Shown here piece after piece: positions 56,278 through 59,765 of a DNA stretch of 59,765 bases. How positions within the stretch are numbered: position 1 is the stretch's first letter; the number at the start of each line of letters is the position of its first letter. The notes below the pieces were generated by a model. The model did not search any database, was not told where the DNA came from, and saw only the letters and a list, made by a program, of their open reading frames with translations. Origin of the DNA: Spirochaetales bacterium (GTDB lineage: Bacteria > Spirochaetota > Spirochaetia > Sphaerochaetales > Sphaerochaetaceae); NCBI GenBank assembly GCA_012523305.1, contig JAAYIV010000048.1:1-59765 (forward strand). Reading direction: 5' to 3'. The position numbers and the translations under genes were made by a program.

Positions 56278-57510
56278 ATGAAACCGGATGTTCTGGCTCA
56301 AGGTGTGTATCGTGTCCACGCACAGATTGGCACTCGTGATTTGTTTGAAGGGATTTGGCCTTTACCCAACGGTGTGTTATTGAACTCTTATATCGTAAAA
56401 GGTACGCAGAAAACTGCATTGATCGATCTTGTAAAAGATTGGGAAGGTGCTGTACATGAGATAACCACCCAAATCAATGCCTTGGGAATCCAAATCAATC
56501 AAATTGATTACCTTATCCTCAACCATATGGAGCCCGATCATACGGGCTCGCTTGCTGATCTAAAGAGAAAGTATCCAAACCTTGAAATCCTCTGCACTAA
56601 AAAAGCTGTTCCGATGGTCAAGGCTTTTTATGATATCGAGGCTAACGTACGGGCCGTATCCTCTGGCGATACATTGGATTTGGGCGGACACGTTCTGCGG
56701 TTTGAAGAAACTCCTAATATTCACTGGCCGGAGACCATGATGACCTATGATATGAACACAGGCATTTTATTCTCTTGCGATGCATTTGGATCGTTTGGCC
56801 GATACGAACATTGTTTCGATGATGAGTTAGATGAAAAAGAATGGGATTTACTTATTGGCGAGACTGTTCGATATTACGCGAATATCGTTTCATCTTTTTC
56901 GCAATTCGTAAAAAGAGGTATTTCCAAATTAGCTTCTCTTGACATTAAGATGGTCGCTCCGAGCCACGGAATCGTATGGAGAAAGAATCCCTCGCAGGTA
57001 ATAACCCTTTACAATGATTTAGCTTCTTATATGGACGGTCCGGCAAAGAAAGAAATCACCTTAGTCTACAGCAGTATGTACGGTAATACCGCCGCATTGG
57101 TACCTACTATCGTTAAAACATTGGAAAAAGAAGGGATAACGCTACATGTCCATGAAGTTCCCCGTGATCACGCCTCGTTTGTTCTCGCTTCAGCATGGCA
57201 ATCATCCGGATTAATCATAGGGATGCCCACTTATGAGTATAAGATGTTTCCCCCGATGTACCACATACTCGATATTTTTGAAAGAAGCCATGTCAAGAAC
57301 AGAAAAGTCTTCCGTTTCGGTTCGTTCGGTTGGTCCGGTGGAGCTCAAAAGCAATTCGATCCCTTTGTACAAGCTCTCGGGTGGGAGTGCTTGGGTGTGG
57401 TCGAATATCAGGGAGCTCCGAAGGAAGATGATTACAAACGAATCGAACAGCTATCCGCACAGATGGCGTCATCAATAATGCAATGGTGTTCGGAGGAAGA
57501 GCATAATTAA
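56278..57510 (+). CDS. FprA-type flavodiiron protein
   Basis: A 410-residue cytosolic enzyme that reduces oxygen or nitric oxide without making free radicals. The N-terminal metallo-beta-lactamase domain (about 1-250) has the diiron ligand motif LNHMEPDHTGS, later H and D ligands, and the C-terminal flavodoxin domain (about 260-400) has VYSSMYGNTAALV and GMPTYEYKMFPPM. GGAGG lies six bases before the ATG at 56278. The GGDEF gene starts 22 bases downstream, so the two are probably in one unit. The enzyme fits a strict anaerobe that must scavenge traces of oxygen. Confidence 0.95.
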   Translation: MKPDVLAQGVYRVHAQIGTRDLFEGIWPLPNGVLLNSYIVKGTQKTALIDLVKDWEGAVHEITTQINALGIQINQIDYLILNHMEPDHTGSLADLKRKYPNLEILCTKKAVPMVKAFYDIEANVRAVSSGDTLDLGGHVLRFEETPNIHWPETMMTYDMNTGILFSCDAFGSFGRYEHCFDDELDEKEWDLLIGETVRYYANIVSSFSQFVKRGISKLASLDIKMVAPSHGIVWRKNPSQVITLYNDLASYMDGPAKKEITLVYSSMYGNTAALVPTIVKTLEKEGITLHVHEVPRDHASFVLASAWQSSGLIIGMPTYEYKMFPPMYHILDIFERSHVKNRKVFRFGSFGWSGGAQKQFDPFVQALGWECLGVVEYQGAPKEDDYKRIEQLSAQMASSIMQWCSEEEHN

Positions 57511-57532
57511 ACATCCCAAAGAAAAACATGTA

Positions 57533-59743
57533 ATGAACAGGCATCGCATCGGTCTTCTCATTGTCATATTGTTAGGATTGTTGCTCATTGTCTCTGCAGA
57601 TTGGATTTTCGTTGGAAATCATCTCAATATTCATAGGCGAGATGAGTCACGGATGTTGCTCACCGAATCGATTCAAGACGTAAGGGTAATCGATACCAAA
57701 ATACAATCAAGTTTTTATTATTTGGAATCACTAGCCTCATTGATTACTTCGGGAGCGGAATTACCGCTTGATACGATTGCAGTTTCGTCTGATCGAAATA
57801 GGCTTGCATTCAAATACCTTTCCTTGGTGGACATGAAAGGAACTGTTATCAGGGGAGACGAGTTACCGATAGATCCACGTTCTCTCGAATATTTCGGAAC
57901 GGGGACGATTGCCCTGTCGCCTCTACCGGAACAAGAGGCCTTGGTATTGATGGTTCCGATTCGGCCAAAGATAGCAGTCGAGGCAACGCTCATCGGAATA
58001 TATGATTTTGAAACCATCATTAAATTGTTTACGGAAACTTCCTCTGCAATACACAATAAAATCTATTTTACTTATAACGACGGAGAACTCTTTTATCCGG
58101 AGGTATTTCCTGAGGGGAACAGCAATCTTTTCAAGTATCTTGAACAGGTTCGATTCATCGACACGGATTCTACCACAATCAAGAGCAATTTCTCACAACT
58201 CAAACCCTCTGTTGCCGAATTCAGGTATCAAGGAACAAATTATTTCATCACGAGCACAATGGTTCCTTCGACTGAATATTTTCTTGTTCAAATCTTCCCT
58301 GTTTCAGAATTGTTGGTGTATCAGTCAATCAACACCCTTCGCTGGATCATAATTATCTTTTCAATTGTATTGACCGTAGTAATAATTGCTTTGACAGCCG
58401 TATATCTTCGGCTCAGGTTTTTCTCAAGGAGATATCGGGAACGAAAGGATCGTTTACCAGAAACTGTTCCCGGAGGAGATTTTTCTTATTTTATCAGTGA
58501 TAACTACAATTTTATTGATGTCAGTGATTCTTTTGTCTCATTGTTAGGCTATCAGACGAAAAAAGAACTCTTGGATTCTTGTGCTTCCAGATTCGATAAT
58601 CTTATCTATGAACTTGATAAGGACACAATGTTTCAAACACGTGCAAGCCAACACATCGGACCTCCTGCGGCATTGCTGCATTATCGGGTCATTACCAAAT
58701 CGAAAACAATATTGTGGTTAGCCGATTGGTCTCATATCACCATTTCTGCCAAAGGACAGAAAGTCGTTCAATCGATTGTAATCGATGTGACTGCCACAAA
58801 ATCGATTGAAGAGGATAGGCGCGTAAGCGAAGAGCGCTTCCGTATTATTCAATCCCAGGCGAAAAGCGTGGTGTTCGAATGGAACATCAATGAAAATTAT
58901 TTTTATCGTTCTCCCAATTGGAGTGAAGTTTTCGGCTATTCTCCGAAAGACAATTCTGTGGAGCATATATTCAAGTTAGAACGCTTCCATCAAGATGATC
59001 GGAACGCAGTACTTGATTTATTGCAGCAGAGTAAAAAAGGCTTTGACAAAGGATCGATAAACGTGCGGTTTCGTAATGGGAATAACCAATACCGTTGGGT
59101 TGACATCTCATTTGCATCTCTGTTCGATGAGCACGGAAACCAGACCAAAGTTCTTGGTAGAATGGTGGACATAGATGACCAGAAACGTCAGGAAATACTT
59201 CTTAAGCAAAAAGCTTTGACCGATCCATTGACTTCACTTTTCCATAAATTGGCCATAGAAGATGAAGTAAACAATTATTTGGAACAATATGGTAAGAACG
59301 CGAAACATGCTGCGTGTCTCATTGATTTGGATCATTTCAAGCTGATCAACGACCAATACGGACATAGCGCGGGTGATGCGATACTGATTAATTTTGCCAA
59401 AAAAATTAACGAATTGTTACAGAGTTTTGGATTCATCCCTGGAAGAGTCGGCGGAGACGAATTCTTTATATTGGTGAAAAACCTCTATGACCAAAAGGAT
59501 ATCAGAGAGGTTGCTAAGCTATTGGTAGATGGATTGAGATCACAAATTAATTGCAGCGGTCAAGAAGTGAACGTATCGGTAAGTATTGGGATTGTTCGGT
59601 ATCCGGAAGACGGTGTCACTTATCGTCAATTATTCGATGTCGCCGACAAAGCTCTCTATTATGTGAAAAACCACGGAAGAAACGGCTTTCATATATTTGA
59701 CCCTGATACTGACGAGTATCTTACAAATACGACGATAAGCTAA
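57533..59743 (+). CDS. Membrane diguanylate cyclase (sensor-PAS-PAS-GGDEF)
   Basis: A 736-residue protein. A first membrane helix (about 7-25), a periplasmic sensor of about 240 residues (30-265), a second helix (about 268-292), two PAS domains (about 315-425 and 440-550), then a GGDEF domain (about 565-725) follow in order. The catalytic motif is intact (GGDEF), with substrate-site LIDLDHFKLINDQYGH. The RxxD inhibition site, expected just before GGDEF, is absent (SFGFIPGRV), so feedback by c-di-GMP may be lost. No EAL domain is present. It follows the FprA gene by 22 bases, without a clear ribosome site. It makes c-di-GMP if active; the signal is unknown. Confidence 0.9.
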   Translation: MNRHRIGLLIVILLGLLLIVSADWIFVGNHLNIHRRDESRMLLTESIQDVRVIDTKIQSSFYYLESLASLITSGAELPLDTIAVSSDRNRLAFKYLSLVDMKGTVIRGDELPIDPRSLEYFGTGTIALSPLPEQEALVLMVPIRPKIAVEATLIGIYDFETIIKLFTETSSAIHNKIYFTYNDGELFYPEVFPEGNSNLFKYLEQVRFIDTDSTTIKSNFSQLKPSVAEFRYQGTNYFITSTMVPSTEYFLVQIFPVSELLVYQSINTLRWIIIIFSIVLTVVIIALTAVYLRLRFFSRRYRERKDRLPETVPGGDFSYFISDNYNFIDVSDSFVSLLGYQTKKELLDSCASRFDNLIYELDKDTMFQTRASQHIGPPAALLHYRVITKSKTILWLADWSHITISAKGQKVVQSIVIDVTATKSIEEDRRVSEERFRIIQSQAKSVVFEWNINENYFYRSPNWSEVFGYSPKDNSVEHIFKLERFHQDDRNAVLDLLQQSKKGFDKGSINVRFRNGNNQYRWVDISFASLFDEHGNQTKVLGRMVDIDDQKRQEILLKQKALTDPLTSLFHKLAIEDEVNNYLEQYGKNAKHAACLIDLDHFKLINDQYGHSAGDAILINFAKKINELLQSFGFIPGRVGGDEFFILVKNLYDQKDIREVAKLLVDGLRSQINCSGQEVNVSVSIGIVRYPEDGVTYRQLFDVADKALYYVKNHGRNGFHIFDPDTDEYLTNTTIS

Positions 59744-59765
59744 ACGCCACGACATTGTGATCAAA

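Overview
The window is 59.8 kb of bacterial chromosome around the replication origin. The gene content suggests an anaerobic spirochaete, probably Sphaerochaeta- or Treponema-like. The clues are a MurA with Asp in place of the catalytic Cys, a GyrA with Ala at position 83, a cyclophilin-FKBP fusion protein, an FprA diiron flavoprotein, and the order dnaA-dnaN-recF-DUF721. This placement is inferred from sequence recall; no search was run. I see no tRNA, rRNA, insertion sequence, prophage or CRISPR array, and no gene-free stretch above 300 bases.

Left part (1-32.3 kb): mostly housekeeping metabolism in short, mixed-strand units. It holds a hydrolase and class II photolyase, YhhN, a CNNM/CorC-type protein, leuS, serine dehydratase, and a DAHP synthase-prephenate dehydratase fusion followed by DUF4416 and lipoprotein genes. 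It continues with nth, a methionine operon (NIF3-like, metH, metF, a 4-TM protein), pth, a giant GH13 protein, an SDF transporter with a membrane partner, gpmI, a PepP-type peptidase, lgt, ctp, rsmE and an AAA+ regulator that lacks a DNA-binding domain.

Origin part (32.3-50.3 kb): murA and a PfkB kinase diverge. metK, jag, yidC, rnpA, rpmH, DUF721, recF, dnaN and dnaA all run on the minus strand, while gyrB-gyrA run the other way. The dnaN-dnaA gap carries DnaA boxes, a DnaA-trio-like TAG/TAA run and an AT-rich palindrome, and is my oriC candidate. Two parS palindromes flank a terminator between gyrA and a NifU-like gene, next to parAB. A second DnaA-box cluster lies in the gap between the convergent AAA+ and murA genes.

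Right part (50.3-59.7 kb): a dual immunophilin, radA, a TraB-family protein, a LysO-like exporter, a small hypothetical gene, a DUF45 metallopeptidase, FprA and a PAS-PAS-GGDEF protein.

The strongest unexpected signal is in the regulatory DNA. At least ten transcription-unit starts (leuS, serine dehydratase, nth, pth, lgt, murA, the PfkB kinase, dnaA, parA, lysO) have a sigma-70-type -35/-10 pair whose -10 hexamer ends 6-7 bases before the ATG, and no Shine-Dalgarno sequence. This predicts leaderless mRNAs. Other genes, including rpmH, gyrB and nearly all operon-internal genes, keep normal GGAG-type ribosome sites, so two start modes seem to coexist.
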